Shown: positions 1 to 10,831, counted from the first letter of the stretch. The stretch is 64,000 bases of DNA from Neisseria weaveri (GCF_900638685.1 NZ_LR134533.1:2174482-2238481); one strand, 5' to 3'. The notes: generated by a model not told the origin, from the letters alone. Translations and numbers: made by a program.

Positions 1-2
1 AA

Positions 3-1310
3 GCGACGGAGGACGATTACATGCGTGCCGCCGATTTGGAAGCCAAGTTTGCCGAATATGACGGTTATACAGCCGAAGCGCGTGCAGCGGAATTGTTGAG
101 CGGTGTCGGTATTTCCGAAGAGCTGCATAACGCCACCATGAGCGAAGTCGCCCCCGGCTTCAAGCTGCGCGTGTTGTTGGCACAGGCTCTGTTTTCCAAA
201 CCCGATGTATTACTGCTCGACGAGCCGACCAATAATTTGGACATCAATACCATCCGTTGGCTTGAAGGTGTGTTGAACCAGTATGATTCAACGATGATCA
301 TTATTTCCCACGACCGCCACTTCTTAAATGAAGTATGTACTCACATGGCGGATTTGGATTACAACACCATCACCATTTATCCCGGCAATTACGACGACTA
401 TATGCTTGCCTCGGCTCAGGCGCGCGAGCGTACCATGAAAGACAATGCCAAAGCCAAAGAAAAGCTGCAGGAATTACAAGAATTCGTCGCACGCTTCTCT
501 GCCAACAAATCCAAAGCCCGTCAGGCGACCAGCCGCTTGAAACAGGCAGATAAAATTAAAGCGGAAATGGTGGAAGTAAAGCCTTCTACCCGCCAAAATC
601 CCTACATCCGATTCGAGAGCGATGAGAAATCAAAACTCCACCGTCAGGCGGTTGAAGTGGAGGGTTTGAGTAAGCGTTTTGAAACCCAACTGTTTAAAAA
701 CTTGAATTTCATTTTGGAAGCCGGGGAGCGTTTGGCGATTATCGGTCCGAACGGTGCCGGTAAATCAACTTTACTGAAATTGCTGGCAGGTGCATATAAC
801 CCTGAATACAGCGAAGGCGTACAAGCGGATAGCGGCACGATCAAGTGGGCTGAAAAAGCGCAAATCGGTTACTACCCGCAAGATCATGAAAATGATTTTG
901 ATGTCGATATGGACTTGACCGAATGGATGCGTCAATGGGGTCAGGAGGGTGACGACGAGCAAGTGATCCGCGGTACACTGGGCCGTTTGTTGTTTGGCAG
1001 TAATGATGTGGTGAAAAAAGTCAAAGTGCTGTCGGGCGGAGAGAAAGGCCGCATGCTTTACGGCAAACTGTTGTTGCTGAAGCCAAACGTGCTGATTATG
1101 GACGAACCAACCAACCATATGGATATGGAAAGTATCGAATCCTTGAATATGGCATTGGAAAAGTATAACGGAACATTGATTTTCGTTTCACACGACCGTC
1201 AATTCGTGTCTTCTTTGGCCACTCAAATTATCGAGCTGGACGGTAAAGGCGGTTACGAACATTATTTGGGCGATTACGAAAGCTATCTGGAGAAAAAAGG
1301 CTTGGCATAA
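3..1310 (+). CDS. ybiT: ABC-F ATPase, YbiT-like (5' end outside window)
   Basis: A soluble ABC-F protein with two ATPase domains and no membrane segment; the family acts on ribosomes. The reading frame is open through the left edge, so the true start lies outside the window and about the first 90 residues are missing. Seen here: the first-domain Walker B region [11 protein letters not shown], the inter-domain linker rich in Lys/Arg, the second Walker [10 protein letters not shown], the signature LSGGEKGR and the second Walker [10 protein letters not shown]. From memory it aligns almost colinearly with E. coli YbiT, including the linker [14 protein letters not shown] and the end [16 protein letters not shown] hairpin follows directly. 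Family assignment is firm; the exact ribosomal role is not shown by the sequence. Confidence 0.93.
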   Translation, partial: ATEDDYMRAADLEAKFAEYDGYTAEARAAELLSGVGISEELHNATMSEVAPGFKLRVLLAQALFSKPDVLLLDEPTNNLDINTIRWLEGVLNQYDSTMIIISHDRHFLNEVCTHMADLDYNTITIYPGNYDDYMLASAQARERTMKDNAKAKEKLQELQEFVARFSANKSKARQATSRLKQADKIKAEMVEVKPSTRQNPYIRFESDEKSKLHRQAVEVEGLSKRFETQLFKNLNFILEAGERLAIIGPNGAGKSTLLKLLAGAYNPEYSEGVQADSGTIKWAEKAQIGYYPQDHENDFDVDMDLTEWMRQWGQEGDDEQVIRGTLGRLLFGSNDVVKKVKVLSGGEKGRMLYGKLLLLKPNVLIMDEPTNHMDMESIESLNMALEKYNGTLIFVSHDRQFVSSLATQIIELDGKGGYEHYLGDYESYLEKKGLA

Positions 1311-1326
1311 GCCGGTGCCTTTTAGA

Positions 1327-1360
1327 AAAGAGGCCGTCTGAAAATTCAGACGGCCTCTTT
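1327..1360 (+). terminator. DUS inverted-repeat terminator after ybiT
   Basis: A 16-bp perfect stem, AAAGAGGCCGTCTGAA and its complement around a 2-nt loop, is followed by CTTTTT. Two DUS in inverted orientation form a Rho-independent terminator, a common neisserial arrangement. Confidence 0.85.
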
Positions 1361-1549
1361 CTTTTTAAGAAAAATCAATTATTCAAAAACTTTCAATATC
1401 AAGCAATGCATAATATAAATTTATTTCGCATAAATAATTCATTTTTTAAGGCAAATCATCTAATTTTGACCTGTATCAAAAAGCTAAAGCAGTTTTTATC
1501 TATAATGAAATCCAATAATTTAATAATAAGTCTGAATAGGAACAAAATT

Positions 1550-1684
1550 ATGGAGCTGATTAACGAGTTATTGAAATCGACTATGGGGATTTTATCGTTA
1601 TTCACCATTACATTTATTATTGCAATGGCGATTTTTTTATTTTTCTGGGTGAAAAAACAAGCAGATAAAAAGCCTGGAAACTGA
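1550..1684 (+). CDS. Small single-helix membrane protein, DUF3149-like
   Basis: A 44-residue protein beginning MELINELLKS. One hydrophobic helix (about residues 12-34, GILSLFTITFIIAMAIFLFF) is followed by a basic tail, WVKKQADKK. The pattern fits the DUF3149 family as I remember it; no function is known. I chose the ATG at 1550 because AGG lies about 10 bases upstream; the frame is open back to 1406 but that part is AT-rich and has no protein character. It lies 179 bp before argB in the same direction, so co-transcription is possible. Confidence 0.7.
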   Translation: MELINELLKSTMGILSLFTITFIIAMAIFLFFWVKKQADKKPGN

Positions 1685-1794
1685 TTTCTCTTTCCTCTTG
1701 ATGTGTGTGTGTTTGGGTGTGGCCGAGGTCACCCCCTTTTTTTTTGGACATTTGAATTGTATTAATCTGTATTTGAAGTCTTATTCTTATATAG

Positions 1795-2751
<957 letters not shown>

Positions 2752-2782
2752 TTTCTATATCTCGATTTTGAGCATTAATTTG

Positions 2783-2816
2783 AAAGAGGCCGTCTGAATT
2801 TTCAGACGGCCTCTTT
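2783..2816 (+). terminator. DUS inverted-repeat terminator after argB
   Basis: A perfect 16-bp stem made from two inverted AGGCCGTCTGAA copies with AAAG/CTTT extensions and a 2-nt loop. It ends argB transcription. The rest of the gap to 3051 is AT-rich and holds only the putA leader, with a TATAAT at 2921-2926 as a possible -10. Confidence 0.85.
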
Positions 2817-3051
2817 ATGCTCGATTAAAGATTATCGGAGCAGATTGTTCATTATGCAAGTATTTGACTGAAAATATAGATTATTGCTTTTGTAAAATAG
2901 AAAAAAAGGATTTTTAGGATTATAATCCGTTAAGTAGGGAATGAATTTTGAAATATTCTGCTTAATTGCTTGAAGCAGGGTGTAGGCAGGATATTTTATT
3001 TAATAGTCATACCTTGTTAGAAAAATTGAAACGATTAGGAGAATTGGTTTT

Positions 3052-6000
3052 ATGTTTGATTTTGCCCAACATAAATCAGAGTTGCGTCAGGCTGTTACGG
3101 CAGCGTACAGACGAAATGAGGCTGAAGCGGTAGCCGATATGCTGAAACAGGCGGAGATGAGTGCGGAAGAAAAAAACGCCGCTGCCGCTCTTGCCCGCCG
3201 TTTGGTTACGCAGGTTCGTGCGAACCGTACCAAAGCCAGCGGTGTGGATGCGCTGATGCACGAATTCTCTTTGTCGAGCGAGGAAGGCGTGGCTTTGATG
3301 TGCCTGGCTGAAGCTTTATTGCGTATTCCGGATAATGAAACGCGTAATAAATTGATTCAGGATAAATTGGCCGGTGCGGATTGGAAAAGCCATCTGAATA
3401 ACAGCCCGTCTTTGTTTGTGAATGCGGCGGCTTGGGGTTTGTTGATTACCGGTAAATTGACAGCGGCAACAGACGAGAAAAGCATGGGTATGGCGTTGAC
3501 GCGTATGTTGGGTAAGGGCGGTCAGCCTTTGATCCGAAAAGGCGTTGATTATGCAATGCGCCTGCTCGGTAAACAGTTTGTAACCGGACAGACTATCGAA
3601 GAAGCACTGCAAAACGGTAAAGAGCGGGAAAAACTGGGCTACCGTTTTTCCTTCGATATGTTGGGCGAAGCGGCAATGACTCAGGAAGATGCCGACCGAT
3701 ATTATCAAGATTACGTCAATGCCATCCACGCAATCGGTAAAGATGCGGCTAATGCCGGTGTTTATGAGGGTAACGGTATTTCCGTGAAGCTGTCGGCGAT
3801 TCATCCGCGTTATTCACGCGCGCAGTATGACCGTGTAATGGGCGAACTGCTGCCGCGCTTGAAAGAGCTGTTTGTCTTGGCAAAACAATACAATATCGGT
3901 TTGAACATCGATGCAGAAGAAGCCAATCGTTTGGAGTTGTCTTTGGATTTGATGGAGGCTTTGGTTTCCGACCCTGACTTGGCTGGCTATAACGGAATCG
4001 GTTTTGTAGTTCAGGCCTATCAAAAGCGTTGCCCGTTTGTAATTGATTATTTGATTGATTTGGCGCGTAGAAATAATCAGAAGTTGATGATCCGTTTGGT
4101 AAAAGGTGCGTATTGGGACAGTGAAATCAAATGGGCGCAGGTTGATGGTTTGGAAGGCTATCCTGTTTACACGCGCAAAGTACACACCGACGTTTCTTAT
4201 TTGGCTTGTGCGCGTAAGTTGTTAGCTGCGCAAGATGCGGTTTTTCCGCAGTTTGCTACGCATAATGCTTATACTTTGGCAGCCATTTATGAAATGGGTA
4301 AAGGAAAAGATTTTGAACACCAATGCCTGCACGGTATGGGTGAGACTTTGTACGACCAAGTGGTCGGTCCGCAAAATTTAGGCCGTAGGGTGCGTATTTA
4401 TGCGCCTGTCGGTACGCATGAAACTTTATTGGCCTATTTGGTCCGCCGTTTGTTGGAAAACGGTGCGAACTCCTCATTTGTTAATCAAATTGTGGATGAG
4501 AAAGTCAGTATTGATGATTTGATTAAGTGTCCTTTGGAAACGGCGGCACAAACGCAAGGAACGATGCATGCCGCTTTGCCTTTGCCACGTAATCTTTATG
4601 GTAAAGGCCGTCTGAATTCCCAAGGCTTGGATTTAAGCAATGAGTTTGTTTTAAAACAATTGCAGCAGGATATGAATGAAGCTGCAAACCAAACTTGGCA
4701 TGCAGAATCTGTTGCGGCGGTTCCGGTAGAAAACCGACAGCCGCATGCAGTTAAAAATCCTGCGGATCATCACGATGTTGTCGGTCAAGCCGCATTTATT
4801 CAGACGGCCTCTATTGCAAACGTTATTGGAGCGGCAAAAGCAGCGGAGCGGGAATGGGCCGGAAAAATGCCGTCTGAACGGGCGGAGTGTTTGCGCCGTT
4901 TTGCCGATTTATTGGAAAGCCATACTCCCGCATTGATGATGCTGGCGGTACGGGAAGCCGGTAAAACTTTGAATAACGCGATTGCCGAGGTTCGGGAAGC
5001 GGTGGACTTCTGCCGTTATTATGCGAATGAAGCAGAGACAACGTGTTCAGGCCGTTTGCCGGTCGGAACGATTGTGGCCGTCAGCCCGTGGAATTTCCCG
5101 TTGGCGATTTTTATCGGAGAAGTGGTAGCGGCTTTGGCTGTGGGCAATACTGTGGTTGCCAAGCCTGCGGAACAAACCAGTTTGATTGCACATTATGCCG
5201 TCCGTTTGCTGCATTCTGCAGGTGTTCCTACCAATGTTTTGCAGTTGGTGTTGGGCGCAGGCGAAGCGGGTGCGGCGTTAACTCAGGATGATCGTATTAA
5301 CGGCGTCATCTTTACCGGTTCGACCGAAGTGGCCAAGTTGATTAATCAATCTTTGGCAAAACGCGAAGACAATCCGGTGTTGATTGCAGAAACAGGCGGT
5401 CAAAATGCCATGATTGTCGACAGCACGGCTTTGGCTGAGCAGGTTTGTATGGATGTATTGAATTCGGCTTTTGACAGTGCCGGTCAGCGTTGTTCCGCAT
5501 TGCGCGTGTTATGTGTGCAAGAAGATGTTGCCGACCGAATGTTGAAAATGATTAAAGGTGCGATGCGCGAATTGCGTGTCGGTAATCCTATCGATTTGAA
5601 AACCGATGTCGGCCCCGTTATCGATATGGAAGCGCAGCAAAATCTGTTGTCACATATCAACCGAATGAAAGGCGTGGCTAAGGCTTATCACGAAATTGCA
5701 TTGCCCGAAAATGCCGAAAATTCAACTTTTGTTGCGCCGATTTTATTTGAGTTAAACAACTTAAACGATTTGCAGCGCGAAGTATTCGGCCCCGTTTTAC
5801 ATGTTGTGCGTTATCGTGCCAACCAGCTGGATAGTCTGATAGATCAAATCAACAGCAAAGGTTACGCGCTTACACACGGTATTCACAGCCGCATCGACAG
5901 TACAATCGAGCATATCAGCCGCCGTATTGAAGCCGGTAATATTTATGTTAACCGCAATATTGTGGGGGCAGTAGTTGGTGTTCAGCCGTTCGGAGGACAC

Positions 6001-6648
6001 GGTTTGTCGGGAACAGGGCCTAAAGCAGGCGGTGCCTTCTATCTGCAGCGCTTGAGTCAAGGTAAACATTGGGAGATTCCTGCGGTATCCAAACCGGGCG
6101 TAGCAGAGGAAAAATATTTGGCTGTTTTGGAAAACTTAATGCGCCAAATGGGTTTTTCCCATGAGCAAAAGGTTCAGTTGGGCGGCCTGATGGGACAAGC
6201 TAGAGTGCATAATTTACGTGAGGCTGAGCAGATGTTGCCGGGGCCGACGGGGGAATACAACTGTGCACGTTGGCATGCGCCTAAGCAGATTTGGCTGTAT
6301 GGCGGCAATATCGAACAATCTTTTGCTGCTTGGATTGCTTTGGCGGCAGCTGGTGTGAAAGTTATTGTTAATCAAAACCATCCTTTGGCAATTTGGCGTG
6401 AGCATTCAGACGGCCTGTTAACCGTCAGCACTCAAAATATTCCGGCTGGTATCAGCCATTTGATTGCTTTGGAAGCTCTGGACATTGAGCTGAAACAGCA
6501 GATTGCCTTGCAGGACGGGGCCATTATTAAAGTGCTGGATGCAACATCGGGCTTGGATATACTGCAAGTGTTCGAGGAGGTTAGTTTGAGTGTAAATACT
6601 ACTGCTGCAGGCGGTAATGCAAGTTTGATGGCGATGTCTGAAGTTTGA
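3052..6648 (+). CDS. putA: Bifunctional proline dehydrogenase / pyrroline-5-carboxylate dehydrogenase
   Basis: Oxidises proline to glutamate in two steps, feeding electrons to quinone (FAD domain) and NAD (aldehyde dehydrogenase domain). At 1,198 residues it lacks the ribbon-helix-helix DNA-binding start of E. coli PutA, so it is probably only an enzyme. The proline dehydrogenase part covers about residues 60-500 (GNGISVKLSAIHPRY, IRLVKGAYWDSE, RVRIYAPVGTHETLLAYLVR in pieces). The aldehyde dehydrogenase part runs from about 590 to 1020 with NFPLAIF, GFTGST-like VIFTGSTEVA and catalytic Cys814 in GQRCSALR. A C-terminal extension follows. AGGAG lies 10 bases before ATG. Four DUS lie inside the gene, three of them in the linker between the two enzymes. 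Confidence 0.96.
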   Translation: MFDFAQHKSELRQAVTAAYRRNEAEAVADMLKQAEMSAEEKNAAAALARRLVTQVRANRTKASGVDALMHEFSLSSEEGVALMCLAEALLRIPDNETRNKLIQDKLAGADWKSHLNNSPSLFVNAAAWGLLITGKLTAATDEKSMGMALTRMLGKGGQPLIRKGVDYAMRLLGKQFVTGQTIEEALQNGKEREKLGYRFSFDMLGEAAMTQEDADRYYQDYVNAIHAIGKDAANAGVYEGNGISVKLSAIHPRYSRAQYDRVMGELLPRLKELFVLAKQYNIGLNIDAEEANRLELSLDLMEALVSDPDLAGYNGIGFVVQAYQKRCPFVIDYLIDLARRNNQKLMIRLVKGAYWDSEIKWAQVDGLEGYPVYTRKVHTDVSYLACARKLLAAQDAVFPQFATHNAYTLAAIYEMGKGKDFEHQCLHGMGETLYDQVVGPQNLGRRVRIYAPVGTHETLLAYLVRRLLENGANSSFVNQIVDEKVSIDDLIKCPLETAAQTQGTMHAALPLPRNLYGKGRLNSQGLDLSNEFVLKQLQQDMNEAANQTWHAESVAAVPVENRQPHAVKNPADHHDVVGQAAFIQTASIANVIGAAKAAEREWAGKMPSERAECLRRFADLLESHTPALMMLAVREAGKTLNNAIAEVREAVDFCRYYANEAETTCSGRLPVGTIVAVSPWNFPLAIFIGEVVAALAVGNTVVAKPAEQTSLIAHYAVRLLHSAGVPTNVLQLVLGAGEAGAALTQDDRINGVIFTGSTEVAKLINQSLAKREDNPVLIAETGGQNAMIVDSTALAEQVCMDVLNSAFDSAGQRCSALRVLCVQEDVADRMLKMIKGAMRELRVGNPIDLKTDVGPVIDMEAQQNLLSHINRMKGVAKAYHEIALPENAENSTFVAPILFELNNLNDLQREVFGPVLHVVRYRANQLDSLIDQINSKGYALTHGIHSRIDSTIEHISRRIEAGNIYVNRNIVGAVVGVQPFGGHGLSGTGPKAGGAFYLQRLSQGKHWEIPAVSKPGVAEEKYLAVLENLMRQMGFSHEQKVQLGGLMGQARVHNLREAEQMLPGPTGEYNCARWHAPKQIWLYGGNIEQSFAAWIALAAAGVKVIVNQNHPLAIWREHSDGLLTVSTQNIPAGISHLIALEALDIELKQQIALQDGAIIKVLDATSGLDILQVFEEVSLSVNTTAAGGNASLMAMSEV

Positions 6649-6665
6649 TTGGGCTGAACCGTAAG

Positions 6666-6701
6666 ATCGGAAGCAATAAGATATTGCTTCCGATTTTTTT
6701 T
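6666..6701 (+). terminator. Intrinsic terminator after putA, not DUS-based
   Basis: A 12-bp perfect stem, ATCGGAAGCAAT paired with ATTGCTTCCGAT, has a 5-nt loop and runs into eight T. It starts 17 bases after the putA stop codon. Confidence 0.9.
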
Positions 6702-6758
6702 AATGTTTTTGTTTGGGTATAGACCGGAAAAACATCAAATCAGGTTGTAAAGATAAAT

Positions 6759-6801
6759 AAAAAAACAGCAGACTTTTATGAAAAAAGTCTGCTGTTTTTT
6801 T
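6759..6801 (-). terminator. Terminator of the tRNA-Leu pair (possibly bidirectional)
   Basis: Stem AAAAAACAGCAGACTTTT against AAAAGTCTGCTGTTTTTT with a short loop, with A on one side and T on the other, so it can work on both strands. It lies 7 bases beyond the CCA end of the nearer tRNA gene. Confidence 0.85.
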
Positions 6802-6807
6802 AAAACT

Positions 6808-6894
6808 TGGTGCCCAGGAGAAGACTCGAACTTCCACACCCGTTAGGATACTAGCACCTGAAGCTAGCGCGTCTACCAATTCCGCCACCTGGGC
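6808..6894 (-). tRNA. tRNA-Leu, anticodon CAG (copy 1)
   Basis: Read on the minus strand, GCCCAGG opens the acceptor stem and pairs with CCTGGGC before an encoded ACCA end. The D arm contains GGCGGAATTGGTAGACGC. The anticodon stem CTAGC/GCTAG encloses TTCAGGT, giving anticodon CAG (reads CUG). The long variable arm and TTCGAGTC T-loop are typical of class II leucine tRNA. It is 87 nt long. It differs from the second copy by one base, in the loop of the variable arm (TAAC here). Confidence 0.97.
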
Positions 6895-6954
6895 TTTGTA
6901 TTTTTAAATTTTTAAACCGATGTTTTCAAAATGATTATATATAAAATAATTTTT

Positions 6955-7041
6955 TGGTGCCCAGGAGAAGACTCGAACTTCCACACCCGTGAGGATACTA
7001 GCACCTGAAGCTAGCGCGTCTACCAATTCCGCCACCTGGGC
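6955..7041 (-). tRNA. tRNA-Leu, anticodon CAG (copy 2)
   Basis: A second 87-nt tRNA-Leu(CAG), 60 bp upstream of copy 1 in transcription order, with an encoded CCA end. All stems are identical; the variable-arm loop reads TCAC instead of TAAC. The two were probably made by tandem duplication and are transcribed together toward the shared terminator. The flanking sequences are not alike, so the duplication is not recent or the flanks have drifted. Confidence 0.97.
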
Positions 7042-7137
7042 TTTGCTTTAATTTTTACTTTCGGTTAAAGTGTCAAAGCTTGTCGCTAAAACAAGACGCA
7101 AATTATATATTTAAATAAAAGATTGTCAACCATACAG

Positions 7138-9459
7138 ATGAAAAAAAGTTCTAAATTATTGAGTGTTCGAAAAAAAGAAAATATTCGGAAAAATGATCCG
7201 TTTCTTGAGAGAGAGAAACAAAAATATGAATTCCCGCTGCCCAGCCGTGAATGGATTATCCAAATTTTGGAAAGAGAAGGCGTACCGCTGAAAATTTCGG
7301 CATTGGCGGCAAAATTGGATATTACGGATTCGGAAGATGAGTTTTTCGAGCGCCGTATCAAAGCAATGGCCAGAGATGGTCAGGTGCTGATTAACCGGCG
7401 TGGTGCAGTGTGCGTAGCTGAAAAATTAGATTTGGTAAAATGCCGTGTCGAAGCACATAAAGACGGTTTTGGTTTTGCGGTTCCGCTGGATTCCGGCGAA
7501 GGAAGCGATTTAGTACTTTATGAGCGCCAGATGCGCGGCGTCATGCACGGTGATACTGTAATGGTGCGACCGGCCGGGTTTGATCGCAGAGGCCGTCGCG
7601 AAGGTCAGGTTTTGGAAATTGTCGAAAGAGGCAATAAACAGGTTGTCGGCCGTTTTTACATCGAACGCGGCGTCGCAATTTTAGAGCCGGCCGATAAGCG
7701 TCTGACACAAAGTATTGTATTGGAGCCGGAGAGTCTGGCAGGATTTGAACCAAAATCCGGTCAGGTTGTGGTTGGTGAAATTGAGATCTATCCCGATAAC
7801 CACAGGCCTGCAGTTGCCAAGCTGACCGAAGTATTGGGGGAATATGCGGACAGCGGCATGGAAATAGAAATCGCTGTAAGAAAACACCAGCTTCCCCATC
7901 AGTTTAGCGAAGCATGTTTGAGAGCTGCCGACAGAATTCCCAGTGAAGTAACGAAGCGCGATTGGTTAGGGCGGGTTGATTTAAGGGATATTCCCTTGGT
8001 GACGATAGACGGTGAAACTGCCCGTGATTTTGATGATGCGGTGTATGCGGAGAAACAAGGCCGCAATTACCGTTTGATTGTTGCCATTGCAGATGTAAGC
8101 CATTATGTCCGCCCGGGAGATGCAATCGATACGGATGCTGTTGAGCGTACGACCAGTGTGTATTTCCCCCGCAGGGTGATTCCGATGTTACCCGAAAAAC
8201 TCTCCAACGGTATTTGTTCGCTGAATCCTAATGTAGACCGCTTGTGTATGGTTTGCGATATGGTGGTAACTTATGCGGGCAACATCAAGGAATATGAATT
8301 TTATCCTGCTGTGATGCGCTCCCAAGCCCGACTGACTTACAACCAAGTTTGGAACTGGATTGAATCCGGTGAGGAACATGATTTAAAACCGCAAATCGAT
8401 ACCTTGTACAAACTGTTTAATATTCTGCAGAAAAAACGTTCGCAACGCGGCGCGATGGAGTTTGACAGCGTTGAAACTCAAATGTTGTTTAACGATCAGG
8501 GAAAAATCGACCGCATTGTGCCGGTTGTCCGCAATGACGCGCATAAGTTGATTGAAGAATGTATGTTGGCGGCCAATGTGTGTGCGGCAGATTTTCTGCT
8601 TAAAAATAAGCATACTGCCTTATTTAGAAACCATTTGGGCCCGACAGATGAAAAATTGGCAGTATTAAGGGAGCAGCTGGGTTTGCTCGGTTTGAGTTTG
8701 GGAGGCGGGGAAAAGCCGTCGCCGAAAGATTACGCCGAGTTAGCCGAAAAAATCAAAGACCGCCCGGATAGAGAGCTGTTGCAGGTGATGTTGTTGCGTT
8801 CAATGCAGCAGGCTATGTACGAACCGCATAACGAAGGGCATTTCGGTTTGGCATATGAGGCGTATGCGCACTTTACTTCGCCGATTCGCCGTTATCCTGA
8901 TCTGACTGTACACAGGGCGATTAAGGCTGTATTGAACCATGAAACTTATCAGCCCGAGTCTTGGCAAAAATTGGGCGTGAATTGCTCCTTGAATGAGCGA
9001 CGTGCGGATGATGCTTCCAGAGACGTTGAAAACTGGCTGAAAACTTATTATATGCAGGATAAGTTGGGCGAAGTTTTCCAAGGTCGGGTATCCAGCCTGT
9101 CAAATTTCGGGGTGTTTGTTACTTTAGATGACATTTATATCGAAGGCTTGGTTCATATCAGCGATTTGGGGGAGGATTATTTCAACTTCCGTCCTGAAGT
9201 GATGGCCATTGAAGGCGAGCGTAGCGGCGTTTCTTTCCGCATAGGCGATAGCGTAGTGATTAAAGTGGTTCGTGCCGATTTGGATACGGGTAAAATTGAC
9301 TTTACTTTAATCAGCGGTGGACAAAAGCGTAAAAAGAGTGCGTCTAAGGCTGAAGTTTTCAAAAAGAAACGAAGCCGTTCCACTGAAAACCGCAGAACGC
9401 GCAAGTCTGAAGAAGCTGGAAAGCCTCCTCGTAAAGCCAAGCGTAAGAAACACAAATAG
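7138..9459 (+). CDS. rnr: Ribonuclease R
   Basis: A 3'-5' exoribonuclease that degrades structured RNA and takes part in rRNA and mRNA turnover. From the ATG at 7138 it is 773 residues. Order of domains: N-terminal helix-turn-helix-like RNase R region (SREWIIQILEREGVPL), cold-shock domains, the RNB catalytic domain with TARDFDDAV holding the metal-binding aspartates, an S1 domain (GEVFQGRVSSLSNFGVFVTL), and a Lys/Arg-rich tail (KRKKSASKAEVFKKKRSRS) typical of RNase R rather than RNase II. Neither the ATG nor the in-frame TTG at 7123 has a clear Shine-Dalgarno site, so the start is uncertain by five codons. Confidence 0.95.
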   Translation: MKKSSKLLSVRKKENIRKNDPFLEREKQKYEFPLPSREWIIQILEREGVPLKISALAAKLDITDSEDEFFERRIKAMARDGQVLINRRGAVCVAEKLDLVKCRVEAHKDGFGFAVPLDSGEGSDLVLYERQMRGVMHGDTVMVRPAGFDRRGRREGQVLEIVERGNKQVVGRFYIERGVAILEPADKRLTQSIVLEPESLAGFEPKSGQVVVGEIEIYPDNHRPAVAKLTEVLGEYADSGMEIEIAVRKHQLPHQFSEACLRAADRIPSEVTKRDWLGRVDLRDIPLVTIDGETARDFDDAVYAEKQGRNYRLIVAIADVSHYVRPGDAIDTDAVERTTSVYFPRRVIPMLPEKLSNGICSLNPNVDRLCMVCDMVVTYAGNIKEYEFYPAVMRSQARLTYNQVWNWIESGEEHDLKPQIDTLYKLFNILQKKRSQRGAMEFDSVETQMLFNDQGKIDRIVPVVRNDAHKLIEECMLAANVCAADFLLKNKHTALFRNHLGPTDEKLAVLREQLGLLGLSLGGGEKPSPKDYAELAEKIKDRPDRELLQVMLLRSMQQAMYEPHNEGHFGLAYEAYAHFTSPIRRYPDLTVHRAIKAVLNHETYQPESWQKLGVNCSLNERRADDASRDVENWLKTYYMQDKLGEVFQGRVSSLSNFGVFVTLDDIYIEGLVHISDLGEDYFNFRPEVMAIEGERSGVSFRIGDSVVIKVVRADLDTGKIDFTLISGGQKRKKSASKAEVFKKKRSRSTENRRTRKSEEAGKPPRKAKRKKHK

Positions 9460-9492
9460 CCGATCTCCGGTTTGTTGATCATTGAAGAATTG

Positions 9493-9524
9493 AAAAGGCC
9501 GTCTGAAATTTCAGACGGCCTTTT
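9493..9524. terminator. DUS inverted repeat between rnr and the LysR gene
   Basis: AAAAGGCCGTCTGAA and its complement around a 2-3 nt loop, with A and T runs on the two sides. It lies between converging genes and can terminate both. Confidence 0.85.
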
Positions 9525-9559
9525 GATTTTAGATAATGGCGATTGAAATGGTTGCCGAC

Positions 9560-10441
9560 TTATTTACCCCAAATAGATTGAACTCCGTCTTTTAAAATGT
9601 TTAACACCGGGTCGGCAGCGTATTCATCTAAATAAATAAAATTCAACGGTAAGGTTTGGCGGTAATCTTCCAGCATAACAATAGGTTTGCCACTTTTGCA
9701 GGCGGATAATGCTTTATGCTCCGGCACCATTGCCACGCCCACGCCCTCGCAGACCAAATCAATGATGGTTTGCGGATAATCGCAGACAATCTGTTGTTTC
9801 GGCGAAATATTATGTTGGCGCCAAAAACGCTGCATATATTTGCGGCTGCTGGAAACTACCGACATTTCAATCCAAGCGTAACGTTCCAAGCTGCAAGGCA
9901 GGTCTTTCAATATTGTTTCAGCATCTCTTTGGTGGCAAATCAGGGAATAATGGATGTCTTCCAAAAAGATGTTTCTCAAACCCCGATGGGTAACCGGGCC
10001 TAAAAAGAAACCGCCGTGAAGCTGCTTTTCCAGAATGCGTTGTTCGATTTCGCCACTCATCCCGTATTGGATATGTAGTTGCAAATTGGAATTGTCTGCC
10101 AATATCTTTCGGGTTAGGGCGGTGATTTTTTCAGGAGGTGCGGGATGGATCAAACCCAATTCAGCTGTTGCAATATAGTGTTGCGACAAAGTTTTGGCAA
10201 AACAATCCAATTGGTGATGATGTTGCAGCAGAGTTTCCGCCTCGGGGAGAAAAGCTTCTCCGGCAATCGTCAGCATCATGCCGCTGGCTGTTCGGGTAAA
10301 CAGTGCCACATCCAATTTTTTTTCCAAAGCTTTGATTTGTGCTGAAACCGCAGGCTGGGAAAGATGCAGCCTTTCTGCCGCTTGGGTTAAGTTTCCGGTA
10401 TGGGCAACCGTTGTAAAGGTTTTAAGTAAGGTATAATCCAT
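9560..10441 (-). CDS. LysR-family transcriptional regulator
   Basis: A 293-residue DNA-binding regulator. The N-terminal helix-turn-helix is clear: NLTQAAERLHLSQPAVSAQI, with the usual following helix KALEKKLDVALF. The C-terminal part (about 90-290) is a periplasmic-binding-protein-like effector domain. LysR proteins usually control the gene they diverge from; here that is the DUF485-actP pair, 390 bp away. The effector is unknown; acetate or a related carboxylate is only a guess from position. There is no strong Shine-Dalgarno before the ATG. The orthologue name could not be assigned. Confidence 0.9.
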   Translation of the reverse strand: MDYTLLKTFTTVAHTGNLTQAAERLHLSQPAVSAQIKALEKKLDVALFTRTASGMMLTIAGEAFLPEAETLLQHHHQLDCFAKTLSQHYIATAELGLIHPAPPEKITALTRKILADNSNLQLHIQYGMSGEIEQRILEKQLHGGFFLGPVTHRGLRNIFLEDIHYSLICHQRDAETILKDLPCSLERYAWIEMSVVSSSRKYMQRFWRQHNISPKQQIVCDYPQTIIDLVCEGVGVAMVPEHKALSACKSGKPIVMLEDYRQTLPLNFIYLDEYAADPVLNILKDGVQSIWGK

Positions 10442-10831
10442 AGTTTTCTTAATATATTTACATCAGCTGTACCTTAATAAAGCTTATTTGTTTTAAAGGC
10501 AAGCCCGAGAATGTGGCAGTTGATGATTATTGAGTCGGCATATTTTAAATATATTTATATATATCAATATATTATAAATAGGTATCAGAAAAACGGATTG
10601 AAGCTATTAGAAAATAAAATTGGTCAATGTGTAAAATTTTCATTTTAATGACGCTACATTTTTTAACAACCGTTTCCATTTTGCGACAAGTATCGGAATA
10701 ATAACAGCAATAAAGTTGCTGTGGTTGTAAAATTATGTCTGCCGGGGCAGTTTGACCGGTTGAGCGTCGGGTTGGAGACATGAGCTTCCGTATCCGGCGT
10801 TGTGCAGGATTAAAACAAGGAGAAGAAAAAC
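10442..10831. promoter_or_regulatory. Divergent control region, LysR gene / DUF485-actP
   Basis: A 390-bp gap between divergent genes. It is very AT-rich from 10540 to 10660 and has no open frame with protein character. It must hold the promoters of both units and probably the LysR operator. I could not place a convincing -35/-10 pair. AAGGAG lies 9-10 bases before the ATG at 10832. Confidence 0.55.

Noticed and set aside
1702..1750. Short TG run and a nine-T tract before argB as a phase-variation switch
   Set aside because: They are too short and lie far from the argB start and promoter spacing cannot be assigned.
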